Origin: Allobosea sp. WAO
GTDB lineage: Bacteria; Pseudomonadota; Alphaproteobacteria; Rhizobiales; Beijerinckiaceae
Assembly (NCBI RefSeq): GCF_001509835.1
Contig: NZ_JXTJ01000006.1
Coordinates: 558,001 to 622,000 of the forward strand
DNA: 64,000 nt
Direction: 5' to 3'
Positions within the stretch are counted from its first letter, which is position 1, and every line of letters starts with the position of its first letter. Shown here piece after piece: positions 7,865 to 18,162 of the stretch. A program made the translations under genes and the position numbers. The notes below the pieces were generated by a model. That model saw nothing but the letters and a program-made list of their open reading frames with translations, ran no database searches and was not told the DNA's origin.

Positions 7865-9391
7865 CTACTTCCAGCCCATCTCCCAGAAGCGGACGAGCTC
7901 GTCCGGATAGGCCTTGAAGTTCAGGTCCTTGTTGGCGACGTAGTAGACCGGCAGCGAGTAGAGCGGCGTCGCATAGGCCTTGTCGGCGATGATCTTGAGC
8001 GCGCCCTTGTAGGCTTCCTTGCGGACCGCCGGATCGACCGAGTTGTTGCCCTTGTTCAGGAGGTCGCGGACCTCCGGATCGCGGGTGACGTCCTCGCTGC
8101 GGAAGGCAAAGTAGTTCGGCGTCGCGGCCGAGACGTCGTTCACCGAGAACGAGCCCCAGGTCTGGTGCGTCAGCATCGCCTTGTTGGTGGCGATCTGCTC
8201 GCGCATCGCGGCGTATTGCAGGAAGCGCAGATTGGTCTTGATGCCGACGGCCTGGAGATAGCCGATCAGCGCCTCGGTCTGGTTGCGCTCGCGATAGGCG
8301 ACGATGTCGAGCGTCAGGTCCTTGACGCCGGCTTCGGCCAGCAGGGCCTTGGCTTTGGCGGGATCGTAGTTGTAGCGCGTCGCGCCCTCGTCGGTGCAGC
8401 CGAACTGCGAGGGGAAGCAGATCGTGTTGATGACGCGCGAGCCGTCGCCGACGATGTTCTTGACCATCGCCTCGCGGTCGATGGCGTGGATGATCGCCTT
8501 GCGGACGCGTTCATCCTTGAGGGCCGGCGCCGGGGTGCCGTCCTGCACGTTCATCTGCATGAAGACGATGCGCATCGTCTCGCCGGAGACGACCTGCAGG
8601 GTCGGCACGGTCTTGAGCTGATCGGCCTGGTCCTTGGGGACGTGCATGATCAGGTCGCCGCCGCCCGAGAGCATCTCGGCCATCTGGGTCTGGCGATCCG
8701 GGATGAAGCGGATGTCGATCTTGCCGATCTTCGGCTGCGGCTTCGGCGAATCCTTGAAATAGTCCTTGTTGAGCTCGAGCGTGATCGACTTACCCGGGAC
8801 ATAGTTCGAGACCTTGTAGGGGCCCGAGCCGACCGGCTTCTCGTTCTGGCCCTTGGGGCCGACCTTCTCGTAGTACTCGTTCGGATGGATCACCACCGGG
8901 CCGGCGAGATACTCGATCGCGGCCGGGAAGACCTCCTTGGTCGTCAGGCGGACCTTGTACTTGTCGAGCTTCTCGGCCTTCTCGATCCAGTTGACGTTGC
9001 CCTGAGTGACGACCTTGTTCTCGGGCTTGGAGATGAAGTTCAGCGTGTAGACGACGTCGTCGGCGTCGAATTCCTCGCCATTGTGGAACTTCACGCCTTC
9101 GCGCAGCTCGAACTCGATGGTCTTGTCGTCGACCTGCTTCCAGCTCTTGGCGAGCTGGCCCTTGTACTCGTTGGTGTTCGGGTCGCGGTAGACCAGCGTA
9201 TCCCAGACATTCGCGCCGATGATCACGCCGATACGGACATTGTTGAAGAACGGGTCGACGTTCTCGGGCGCCTGGTCATAGGCGAAGCGGACCGTGTTGG
9301 CGGCCTTCTGGGCGGCGGCCGGCATGCTGGTCAGGGCCGCCATTGCGGTACCCGCCAGCGCGACGGCCAGCGTCTTCATCGAGATTCGCAT
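7865..9391 (-). CDS. dppA: Peptide ABC transporter substrate-binding protein, DppA type
   Basis: 508-residue periplasmic binding protein of family 5. A Sec signal peptide covers about residues 1-27 (KTLAVALAGTAMAALTSMPAAAQ, cut after AxA). The body has the family block GQLAKSWKQVDDKTIEFELREGVKFHNGEEFDADDVVYTL. ATG at 9391 is preceded by GAGGGGATAAGA. The gene leads the dpp operon and faces the divergent LysR gene across 165 bases, which should hold the promoters of both. It probably binds peptides or amino-acid derivatives; the downstream M20 hydrolase supports an amide-bonded ligand. Confidence 0.92.
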   Translation of the reverse strand: MRISMKTLAVALAGTAMAALTSMPAAAQKAANTVRFAYDQAPENVDPFFNNVRIGVIIGANVWDTLVYRDPNTNEYKGQLAKSWKQVDDKTIEFELREGVKFHNGEEFDADDVVYTLNFISKPENKVVTQGNVNWIEKAEKLDKYKVRLTTKEVFPAAIEYLAGPVVIHPNEYYEKVGPKGQNEKPVGSGPYKVSNYVPGKSITLELNKDYFKDSPKPQPKIGKIDIRFIPDRQTQMAEMLSGGGDLIMHVPKDQADQLKTVPTLQVVSGETMRIVFMQMNVQDGTPAPALKDERVRKAIIHAIDREAMVKNIVGDGSRVINTICFPSQFGCTDEGATRYNYDPAKAKALLAEAGVKDLTLDIVAYRERNQTEALIGYLQAVGIKTNLRFLQYAAMREQIATNKAMLTHQTWGSFSVNDVSAATPNYFAFRSEDVTRDPEVRDLLNKGNNSVDPAVRKEAYKGALKIIADKAYATPLYSLPVYYVANKDLNFKAYPDELVRFWEMGWK

Positions 9392-9547
9392 TCTTATCCC
9401 CTCACGGCTTCATCGAGCGTGCTGACAAAGCTCCGCCACGGCTGGACTGCCGCAGTTTTGCTTTATTCGAAATCTGCCCAAGGATTGAGCTTGCCGCCAT
9501 AAGAATGAATCGAAGGGATCGTTGCCGAACCGGCAAAGCTTCTCTAA

Positions 9548-11949
<2,402 letters not shown>

Positions 11950-11962
11950 CCGCCGCCGATTC

Positions 11963-12061
11963 CGTCATGGTCGGGCTTGTCCTGCCCATCCACGTCTTGG
12001 GCTTCGCCTAACAACCTCGGTGTCCAGGACGTGGATGCTCGCCACAAGGGCGAGCATGATG
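11963..12061. repeat. Double-hairpin dispersed repeat, copy 1
   Basis: About 99 bp made of two hairpin-like units: a CATGGTCGGGCTTGTCC unit and an ATGCTCGCC-ACAAG-GGCGAGCAT unit (9-bp perfect stem), joined by a variable spacer containing CACGTC. The same composite occurs in inverted orientation at 15997-16089. It lies downstream of the helicase gene and of the convergent small gene, where it may also act as a bidirectional terminator. Confidence 0.82.
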
Positions 12062-12068
12062 GCGTCGC

Positions 12069-12248
12069 TCAATTCATCTGCGTGCGCGGCGTGTCCGGCG
12101 CCCGCTCACTGACCCGCTTGGCTTCGTCGACCACGCGCTCGGTCGCGCCGACGGCCTTGTACCAGAGGTCGCGGGTATAGGCGCCCTGATGGACCACGGC
12201 GTCATAGCCGACCGCGACGACCGCGATCACCAGCAGAATGCGAAACAT
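12069..12248 (-). CDS. Small membrane protein (59 aa)
   Basis: Short open frame: ATG at 12248, TGA at 12069-12071. The first 20 or so residues (MFRILLVIAVVAVGYDAVV) form a likely membrane helix or uncleaved signal anchor. The remainder is polar and could form an amphipathic helix (GATERVVDEAKRVSERA). The codon pattern is like its neighbours, with G/C at third positions. I do not recognise the family. It is divergent from the LexA-controlled repair operon across 151 bases and ends just before a dispersed repeat. Coding status is likely but rests on composition and the sensible protein only. Confidence 0.6.
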   Translation of the reverse strand: MFRILLVIAVVAVGYDAVVHQGAYTRDLWYKAVGATERVVDEAKRVSERAPDTPRTQMN

Positions 12249-12384
12249 GGGTTCCCCCGTCCAAATTTATCCTCGCAAGGGAACGCGGTGGCCCAAGCCC
12301 GGTTCCGATCCGTCGTGCCGTGTCCGGTGCGACGATCATGCAGGCTGGAACCTCTGGCGGGTGGCGGGCGTTTGGTTCAATATA

Positions 12385-12399
12385 GAACATATAGTGAAC
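12385..12399 (+). promoter_or_regulatory. LexA (SOS) box
   Basis: GAAC-N7-GAAC direct repeat, which read on the other strand is GTTC-N7-GTTC, the LexA site described for alphaproteobacteria such as Rhodobacter and Rhizobium. It ends on the base before the ATG at 12400, so bound LexA would block transcription or early elongation. A further GTTC at 12375-12378 lies six bases before the first GAAC. Confidence 0.75.
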
Positions 12400-13647
12400 A
12401 TGGAGGCGCGCTTGGCGCAGCTCACCACGCTTCAGAAGCTCGAAATTCTCAGCGACGCCGCGAAATACGATGCCTCCTGTGCGTCCTCGGCCACGGCCGA
12501 GCGCAATTCGCTCGGCGGCAAGGGCGTCGGCTCGACCACGGGCTCGGGCATCTGCCATTCCTATGCGCCCGACGGGCGCTGCATCTCGCTGCTGAAGATC
12601 CTGCTGACCAATTTCTGCTCTTACGACTGCGTCTTCTGCATCAACCGCAGTTCGAGCAATGTCCGGCGCGCGCGCTTTTCGGTCGAGGAGGTCGTGGCGC
12701 TGACCCTGAACTTCTACAAGCGCAATTATATCGAGGGTCTGTTTCTCTCCTCCGGCATGATTCGCTCGCCGGACTACACCATGAGCGAGCTGGTGCGCGT
12801 CGCCGAGAGCCTGCGGCTGGAGCACGATTTCCGCGGCTATATCCATCTCAAGCTGATCCCGAGCGCGAGCCAGGAGCTGATCGACCGCGCCGCGCTCTTC
12901 GCCGACCGGGTCTCGATCAATGTCGAATTGCCGAGCGAGACCTCGCTCAAGCGCTTCGCACCGGAAAAGCAGCCGCTCGACATCCGCAGCGCCATGGGCG
13001 GCCTCAAGCTCAGGATCGACGAGGCGGCGGCCGAGCGCGAGCGCTCCAAGCGGGCGCCGGCCTTCTCGCCGGCGGGGCAGAGCACGCAGATGATCGTCGG
13101 CGCCGACGATGCCAGCGATGCCACCATCCTGCAGCGCAGCGCCCAGCTCTATGGCGCCTATGGCCTGCGCCGGGTCTATTATTCCGCCTTCAGCCCGATC
13201 CCCGACTCGTCGAAGCACTTGCCGCTGTCGGAGCCACCGTTGTTGCGCGAGCACCGGCTCTACCAGGCGGACTGGCTGACGCGCTTCTACGGCTTCGAGG
13301 TCGACGAGATCATGGATGCGGCGCCGGGCGGCATGCTCGATCTTTCCGTCGATCCCAAGCTCGCCTGGGCCCTGCGTCATCGCGGCCGCTTCCCGGTCGA
13401 CGTCAATCGTGCCGAGCGCGAATTGCTGCTGCGCATTCCCGGGCTCGGCACACGCAGCGTCGACCGTATCCTCGCCATGCGCCGCTTCCGGCGGTTACGG
13501 CTGGAGGATGTCGGGCGGCTGGTGCGTTCCCTGCGCGTGCTCCGGCAGTTCATCGTCACCGCCGACTGGCGACCGGGCGCGGCGCTCGACGGCGAGAGGT
13601 TGAAGGCGCAACTGGCGCCGAAGCCGCAGCAACTGGCACTGCTCTGA
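12400..13647 (+). CDS. Putative DNA modification/repair radical SAM protein
   Basis: 415-residue radical SAM protein of the family that accompanies UdgX-type glycosylases (TIGR03916). The iron-sulfur motif CSYDCVFC is at residues 73-80 (CX3CX2C). A helix-hairpin-helix (RIPGLGTRSVDRIL) near residues 345-358 suggests DNA binding. ATG 12400 gives the family-typical N-terminus (LQKLEILSDAAKYDASCASS); a longer frame from 12238 would run across the LexA box. The stop overlaps the next ATG (TGATG), so the two proteins are coupled. The chemistry is unknown; the family name reflects genomic association only. Control by LexA supports a DNA-damage role. Confidence 0.92.
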   Translation: MEARLAQLTTLQKLEILSDAAKYDASCASSATAERNSLGGKGVGSTTGSGICHSYAPDGRCISLLKILLTNFCSYDCVFCINRSSSNVRRARFSVEEVVALTLNFYKRNYIEGLFLSSGMIRSPDYTMSELVRVAESLRLEHDFRGYIHLKLIPSASQELIDRAALFADRVSINVELPSETSLKRFAPEKQPLDIRSAMGGLKLRIDEAAAERERSKRAPAFSPAGQSTQMIVGADDASDATILQRSAQLYGAYGLRRVYYSAFSPIPDSSKHLPLSEPPLLREHRLYQADWLTRFYGFEVDEIMDAAPGGMLDLSVDPKLAWALRHRGRFPVDVNRAERELLLRIPGLGTRSVDRILAMRRFRRLRLEDVGRLVRSLRVLRQFIVTADWRPGAALDGERLKAQLAPKPQQLALL

Positions 13648-15095
13648 TGTTCGTCGCGCGTCTCTCCCATCCCACCGATTTCGAGGGCTGGCGCGGTTTT
13701 GCCCGACGCTTCGCGCAAGCGCTGGTCGCTCCGTCGGCGATCGACTGGCGCGTCGGCGATCACGATATCGGCCTGTTCGGCGAGGACGTGGTCGAGAGCG
13801 GCGAGGGCAGGGGCTTGAGCGTGCCGCGCGCCTTCATCGCGCTGGCGCAGGAGGTGATCTGCCACAGCGATCCCGCGCGCTTCGATCTGCTCTACCGCCT
13901 GCTCTGGCGCCTGCAGGAGGAGCGCGAGCTGCTCCAGATCACTTCCGACCACGATGTCCACCGCGCCGAAGCGCTGGCCCGCTCGGTCCGGCGCGACATG
14001 CACAAGATGACCGCTTTCGTGCGCTTCCGCGAAGCCGATGACGGGGAGGGCGGCGAGGCCTTCGTCGCTTGGTTCGAGCCGGAGCACCACATCCTGGAGA
14101 AGGTCGCGCCCTTCTTCGTCGAGCGCTTCGCCACGATGCGCTGGACGATCCTGACGCCACGCGGGACGCTGCTCTGGGACGGGCGCGAGCTCAAGCTCGG
14201 CGAGGCGGCGACGCGGGCGCAGGCCCCGGCCAGCGACGCGATGGAGGAGTGGTGGCGGACCTATTACGCCAGCATCTTCAATCCGGCCCGGCTGAAGCCG
14301 AAGGCGATGAGGGCGGAGATGCCGGTGAAGTACTGGCGGAACTTGCCGGAGGCCGAACTGATTTCTCCCCTGATCGCCGACGCTGCCCGGCGAACGCAGG
14401 CGATGATCATGAGCGCTCCGACTTCACCGCAGAAGCGGCGGCCCGCCACCGCCCCCAAGCCGGCCGCTTCCGACCTTTCCGCGATCGAGAGCTTGGAAGA
14501 CGCGGCTGCCGCCGCGCGCTCCTGCCGGCGCTGCGATCTCTGGTGCGATGCGACCCAAACGGTGTTCGGCGAAGGCCCACGCAACGCGCCGGTGATCTTC
14601 GTCGGCGAACAGCCCGGCGACCAAGAGGACCTTGCCGGCAAGCCTTTCGTCGGCCCCGCAGGCAAGGTCTTCGACCGCGCCATGGCCGATGCCGGGCTCG
14701 ACCGCACCCAAGCCTATGTCACCAATGCGGTGAAGCATTTCAAATTCCAGCTACGCGGCAAGCGGCGCATCCACGAGAAGCCGAATGCCGGCGAGGTGAA
14801 GGCCTGCCGCTTCTGGCTCGATCTCGAGCTCGGCTTCGTCAGGCCGCAGCTGGTGGTGGCGCTGGGCGCGACCGCGCTCAAGGCGCTGACCGGCGAGACG
14901 GGCTCGCTCGCTGAGGCGCGGGGGCGCAAGCTGGCCTTGCCTGACGGGACGCCGCTGCTGGCCACCGTCCATCCCTCCTATCTGCTGCGGCTGCCGGACG
15001 AGGCGGTGAGGGCGCGCGAGACCGCCCGTTTCGTTGCCGATCTCGCGAGCATCCTCGAAAGGGTGCCTACGCTCGGCCAGCCGCGAGCTGCCTGA
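13647..15095 (+). CDS. udgX: DUF4130-UdgX fusion, uracil-DNA binding/glycosylase protein
   Basis: 482-residue two-domain protein. Residues 1-255 are the DUF4130 domain (TIGR03915, probable DNA metabolism protein). Residues 278-480 are a UdgX-type uracil-DNA glycosylase: motif A GEQPGDQEDLAGKPF at 320-334, VHPSYLLR at 441-448, and the UdgX hallmark loop KRRIH at 372-376. In mycobacterial UdgX the His of this loop becomes covalently attached to the abasic sugar after uracil removal; the equivalent here is His376. Cys293, Cys296 and Cys387 are likely iron-sulfur ligands; the family 4 cysteine of motif VKC is His364 here. ATG 13647 overlaps the radical SAM stop. Confidence 0.92.
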   Translation: MFVARLSHPTDFEGWRGFARRFAQALVAPSAIDWRVGDHDIGLFGEDVVESGEGRGLSVPRAFIALAQEVICHSDPARFDLLYRLLWRLQEERELLQITSDHDVHRAEALARSVRRDMHKMTAFVRFREADDGEGGEAFVAWFEPEHHILEKVAPFFVERFATMRWTILTPRGTLLWDGRELKLGEAATRAQAPASDAMEEWWRTYYASIFNPARLKPKAMRAEMPVKYWRNLPEAELISPLIADAARRTQAMIMSAPTSPQKRRPATAPKPAASDLSAIESLEDAAAAARSCRRCDLWCDATQTVFGEGPRNAPVIFVGEQPGDQEDLAGKPFVGPAGKVFDRAMADAGLDRTQAYVTNAVKHFKFQLRGKRRIHEKPNAGEVKACRFWLDLELGFVRPQLVVALGATALKALTGETGSLAEARGRKLALPDGTPLLATVHPSYLLRLPDEAVRARETARFVADLASILERVPTLGQPRAA

Positions 15096-15160
15096 ACCGG
15101 GCTTGACCGGCATGGCGCGGCATTGTCCCCTCCGGCGGCTTGTTGCGACGAGGGTTGGCG

Positions 15161-15922
15161 ATGTTCGAGGATCTCAAGGGAAAGCGCGTGCTGGTGACCG
15201 GCGCCTCTTCCGGGCTCGGGGCGCATTTCGCCCGGCTGCTGGCGGAACGCGGCGCCCATGTCGCCGCCGCGGCGCGGCGCACCGACCGGCTCGCGGCACT
15301 GGCGCAGGCTGCGGCCGGCCTGCCTGGGAAGATCGTGCCGGTCTCGCTCGATGTCGGCTCGGTCGCGGCGATCGAGAGCGGCATTGCGGCGGCTGCCAGC
15401 CTGCTTGGCGGGCTCGACGTTCTCGTCAACAATGCCGGCGTCGGCGAGACCGAGCAGGCGCTTTCGGTGAGCGAGGCGCAATGGGACGCCCAGCTCGACG
15501 TCAACCTGAAGGGCTGCTTCTTCGCGGCGCAGGCGGCGGCGAAAATCATGGTGGATCAGGCCAGCAGCGGCGCCATCGTCAACATCGCCTCGATCCTCGG
15601 CGAGCGTGTCGCCGGCCGGGTCGCGCCCTATGCGATCTCCAAGGCCGGGCTGATCCAGATGACCAAGGCGCTGGCGCTGGAATGGGCGCGCCACGCGATC
15701 AGGGTCAACGCGCTGGCGCCCGGCTACATCGTCACCGACATCAACCGCGAGTTCTTTGCCAGCGAGGCCGGCGAGGCGCTGAAGAAGCGCATTCCGATGC
15801 GCCGGGCCGGCGAGCTGGAGGATCTGGACGGGCCGTTCCTGCTGCTCTGCTCCGAGGCCGGTCGCTACATGACCGGCGCGGTCGTCGCCGCCGATGGCGG
15901 GCATCTGGTCAGCGGGCTGTAG
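15161..15922 (+). CDS. SDR family oxidoreductase
   Basis: 253-residue classical short-chain dehydrogenase. The cofactor motif TGASSGLG is at residues 13-20, NNAG is near residue 90, the catalytic Ser is in NIASILGE, and YAISK holds the Tyr and Lys. The protein ends in a standard GAVVAADGGH block. ATG 15161 with GAGGG upstream is preferred to the TTG at 15140. It follows udgX by 65 bases on the same strand but has no evident functional link to it. The substrate is unknown. Confidence 0.88.
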   Translation: MFEDLKGKRVLVTGASSGLGAHFARLLAERGAHVAAAARRTDRLAALAQAAAGLPGKIVPVSLDVGSVAAIESGIAAAASLLGGLDVLVNNAGVGETEQALSVSEAQWDAQLDVNLKGCFFAAQAAAKIMVDQASSGAIVNIASILGERVAGRVAPYAISKAGLIQMTKALALEWARHAIRVNALAPGYIVTDINREFFASEAGEALKKRIPMRRAGELEDLDGPFLLLCSEAGRYMTGAVVAADGGHLVSGL

Positions 15923-15996
15923 CGGTTTCGCCTCGCCGTCATTCCGGCTGCAGCGAAGCGGAGTGCCGGAAGCCAGGTCACGACGCTGCTCCAGCT

Positions 15997-16089
15997 CGTC
16001 ATGCTCGCCCTTGTGGCGAGCATCCACGTCTTGAACACTGGTCTCGACCAGCGAAGGCGTGGATGGTCGGGACAAGCCCGACCATGACG
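15997..16089. repeat. Double-hairpin dispersed repeat, copy 2 (inverted)
   Basis: Inverted counterpart of the element at 11963-12061. Ends are CGTCATG / CATGACG; units are ATGCTCGCC-CTTGT-GGCGAGCAT and ATGGTCGGG-ACAAG-CCCGACCAT, each with a perfect 9-bp stem. The preceding stretch 15938-15975 holds a degenerate CGTCATTCCGGC palindrome related to the hairpin at 32498. The element sits between convergent genes (SDR and allantoinase) and could serve as a terminator for both. Confidence 0.85.
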
Positions 16090-16156
16090 GAAAGGGCGGT
16101 GTTCATGGGTTCCGGGCTCAGACCTGTGACCTGCCCCGGAAGGAGCGCAGCGCGTT

Positions 16157-17599
16157 CTAGCTGGCCGGCAGCAGGTCCTTCAGCCTGATCAGGGCGATCT
16201 TCTCGACCTGCGCGAGAGCCGTCTCGAATTCCTGCTCCGGCGTGCTCTTCAGGCGCGCCTCGAAGGAGGCGAGGATGTCCGCCTTCGTCAGCCCCTTCAC
16301 CGCGAGGATGAAGGGGATGCCGAATCTGGCCTTGTAAGCCTCGTTCAGCGCGGTGAAGCGGGCGCGCTCGTCCGAGGTCAGCCGGTCGAGCCCGGCCGAG
16401 CCCTGCTCACCGGCCGATTCCGGCGTCAGTTCGCCGGCTGCGGCGATCTTGCCGGCGAGGTCGGGATGGGCGAGGAGCAGCGCCTTCTGTCGCTCGCGCG
16501 GGGCGGCGCGCATCACCGCGACCATCGCCCGGTGCAGCGCCTCGGCGCCGTCATGGTGCGGTCCGGGGCCGGCAGCATGGGTCGCCTCTGCGATCCAGGG
16601 CGAATGCTCCCAGATGCGGCCGAAGACCTCGATGAACAGCGCCTTCGGCACGGTCGAGGGGCGATAGCCGCCGGCGGGCGGATGCGTCCTCACCCAATGG
16701 CGGGCGATGTCGAGCCTCGTCGCGACCCAGACCCTGTCATGGCTCTGGACATAGTCGAGGAAGCGGGCGAGCGCCGCGGCGCGGCCGGGCCGGCCGACGA
16801 GGCGGCAATGCAGGCCGACCGACATCATCTTGGGGGCGGTCTCGCCCTCGGCGTAGAGTGTGTCGAACGAGTCCTTGAGGTAGGCGAAAAACTGGTCGCC
16901 GCTGTTGAAGCCCTGCGGCGTGGCGAAGCGCATGTCGTTGGCGTCTAGGGTGTAGGGCACGGCGAGCTGCGGGCCATGCGGGCCTTTCAGCCAGTAGGGT
17001 AGCTCGTCGGCATAGACGTCGGCGGTGTAGAGGAAGCCGCCCTCCGCCATGGTCAGGGGAATGGTGTTGACGGAGGTCCGCCCCTGATAGAAGCCGAGCG
17101 GGCGCGACCCGGCGAGGTCGGTCTGGATGCGGATCGCTTCCTCGATATGGGCGCGCTCGGTCTCCGCCGGGGCGTCGCGATAGTCGATCCATTTCAGCCC
17201 GTGGGTGGCGATCTCCCAGCCCGCCTCCTGCATCGAGGAAACAATCTCGGGGTAGCGCTGGAGCGCCGAGGCGACGGCGAATACGGTGACCGGCAGCTTG
17301 CGCTCAGTGAACATGCGCCAGAGCCGCCAATAGCCGGCGCGCGAACCGTATTCGTAGATCGACTCCATGTTCATGTGGCGCTGGCCGGGCCAGGGCGCGG
17401 CGCCGACGATCTCGGAGAGGAAGGCCTCCGAAGCGGCGTCGCCATGGAGCGTGCAGTTCTCGCCGCCTTCCTCGTAGTTGATCACGAACTGGACGGCGAT
17501 GCGCGCCTCGCCCGGCCAGTGCGGATGGGGCGCGTCGCGACCATAGCCGACGAGGTCGCGCGGGTAGGATGAGGGGCTCATAGCTTGATTCAAGTCCAT
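16157..17599 (-). CDS. puuE: Allantoinase PuuE fused to OHCU decarboxylase UraD
   Basis: 480-residue bifunctional protein of urate breakdown. Residues about 10-310 are a PuuE-type allantoinase of the polysaccharide deacetylase fold (RDLVGYGRDAPHPHWPGEARIAVQFVINYEEGGE start; WEIATHGLKWID with metal or catalytic His). Residues about 320-480 are OHCU decarboxylase (FGRIWEHSPWIAE, AHPDLAGK with the catalytic His, NEAYKARFGIPFI). UraD converts OHCU to S-allantoin and PuuE opens allantoin to allantoate, so the fusion holds two consecutive steps. It lies 54 bases after uraH on the same strand. Cytoplasmic; no signal peptide. Confidence 0.93.
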   Translation of the reverse strand: MDLNQAMSPSSYPRDLVGYGRDAPHPHWPGEARIAVQFVINYEEGGENCTLHGDAASEAFLSEIVGAAPWPGQRHMNMESIYEYGSRAGYWRLWRMFTERKLPVTVFAVASALQRYPEIVSSMQEAGWEIATHGLKWIDYRDAPAETERAHIEEAIRIQTDLAGSRPLGFYQGRTSVNTIPLTMAEGGFLYTADVYADELPYWLKGPHGPQLAVPYTLDANDMRFATPQGFNSGDQFFAYLKDSFDTLYAEGETAPKMMSVGLHCRLVGRPGRAAALARFLDYVQSHDRVWVATRLDIARHWVRTHPPAGGYRPSTVPKALFIEVFGRIWEHSPWIAEATHAAGPGPHHDGAEALHRAMVAVMRAAPRERQKALLLAHPDLAGKIAAAGELTPESAGEQGSAGLDRLTSDERARFTALNEAYKARFGIPFILAVKGLTKADILASFEARLKSTPEQEFETALAQVEKIALIRLKDLLPAS

Positions 17600-17653
17600 G
17601 GGGCGGTGATTCAGGAGCGGCGCGTAAGGCGTTGAAAACCGGCTGGTTTCACC

Positions 17654-18007
17654 TCAGCTGCCGCGATAGGTCGAGTAGCTCCAGGGTGAGGCGAGGAGCG
17701 GCACGTGGTAGTGCCCTTCGGGCTCGGCGATGGAAAAGCGGATCGGTACATGGTCTAGGAAGGCCGGCTCGGGCAAGGCGGTGCCGAGGCCTCGGAAATA
17801 GTCGCCGATGCGGAAGGTTAGCTCGTAGCTACCGGTGGTCAGCGTGCCGGTCAGCAAGGGGGCATCGGTGCGGCCATCGGCATTGGTCTGCGTTTCCGTG
17901 ACGCGGTTGCGCGAGCCGTCCGGGGAGATCCAGTCGAGCGTGAGGCGCACTCCCGCAGCCGGCCTGCCATTCACCGTGTCGAGCACATGCGTCGACAACC
18001 GCCCCAT
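17654..18007 (-). CDS. uraH: 5-hydroxyisourate hydrolase
   Basis: 117-residue transthyretin-like HIU hydrolase that converts 5-hydroxyisourate to OHCU. N-terminal [16 protein letters not shown] with the catalytic His at residue 7, a central ADGR motif, and the diagnostic C-terminal YRGS tetrapeptide at the very end. Length is normal for the family. There is no signal peptide. It is upstream of the allantoinase/UraD fusion and divergent from puuD, so all enzymes from urate to allantoate are together here. Confidence 0.95.
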   Translation of the reverse strand: MGRLSTHVLDTVNGRPAAGVRLTLDWISPDGSRNRVTETQTNADGRTDAPLLTGTLTTGSYELTFRIGDYFRGLGTALPEPAFLDHVPIRFSIAEPEGHYHVPLLASPWSYSTYRGS

Positions 18008-18162
18008 GCCTGATCCTTTCGCCGATGGTGCCGCGCGGGCGCGGCGGGAATGACGCTTGCGTTCCGGAAAAGGCCGAACCTAGTCTGGAAGCCGCATGCA
18101 AGTTCCATCCCCGAATCTGCCCTGTCAATTCGCGCGCCGAGGCGCCTTCGCGGAGACACCGC

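Noticed and set aside
12189..13646. Extension of the udgX frame upstream through the radical SAM gene
   Set aside because: Out of phase with the well-supported radical SAM protein; the real start is ATG 13647.
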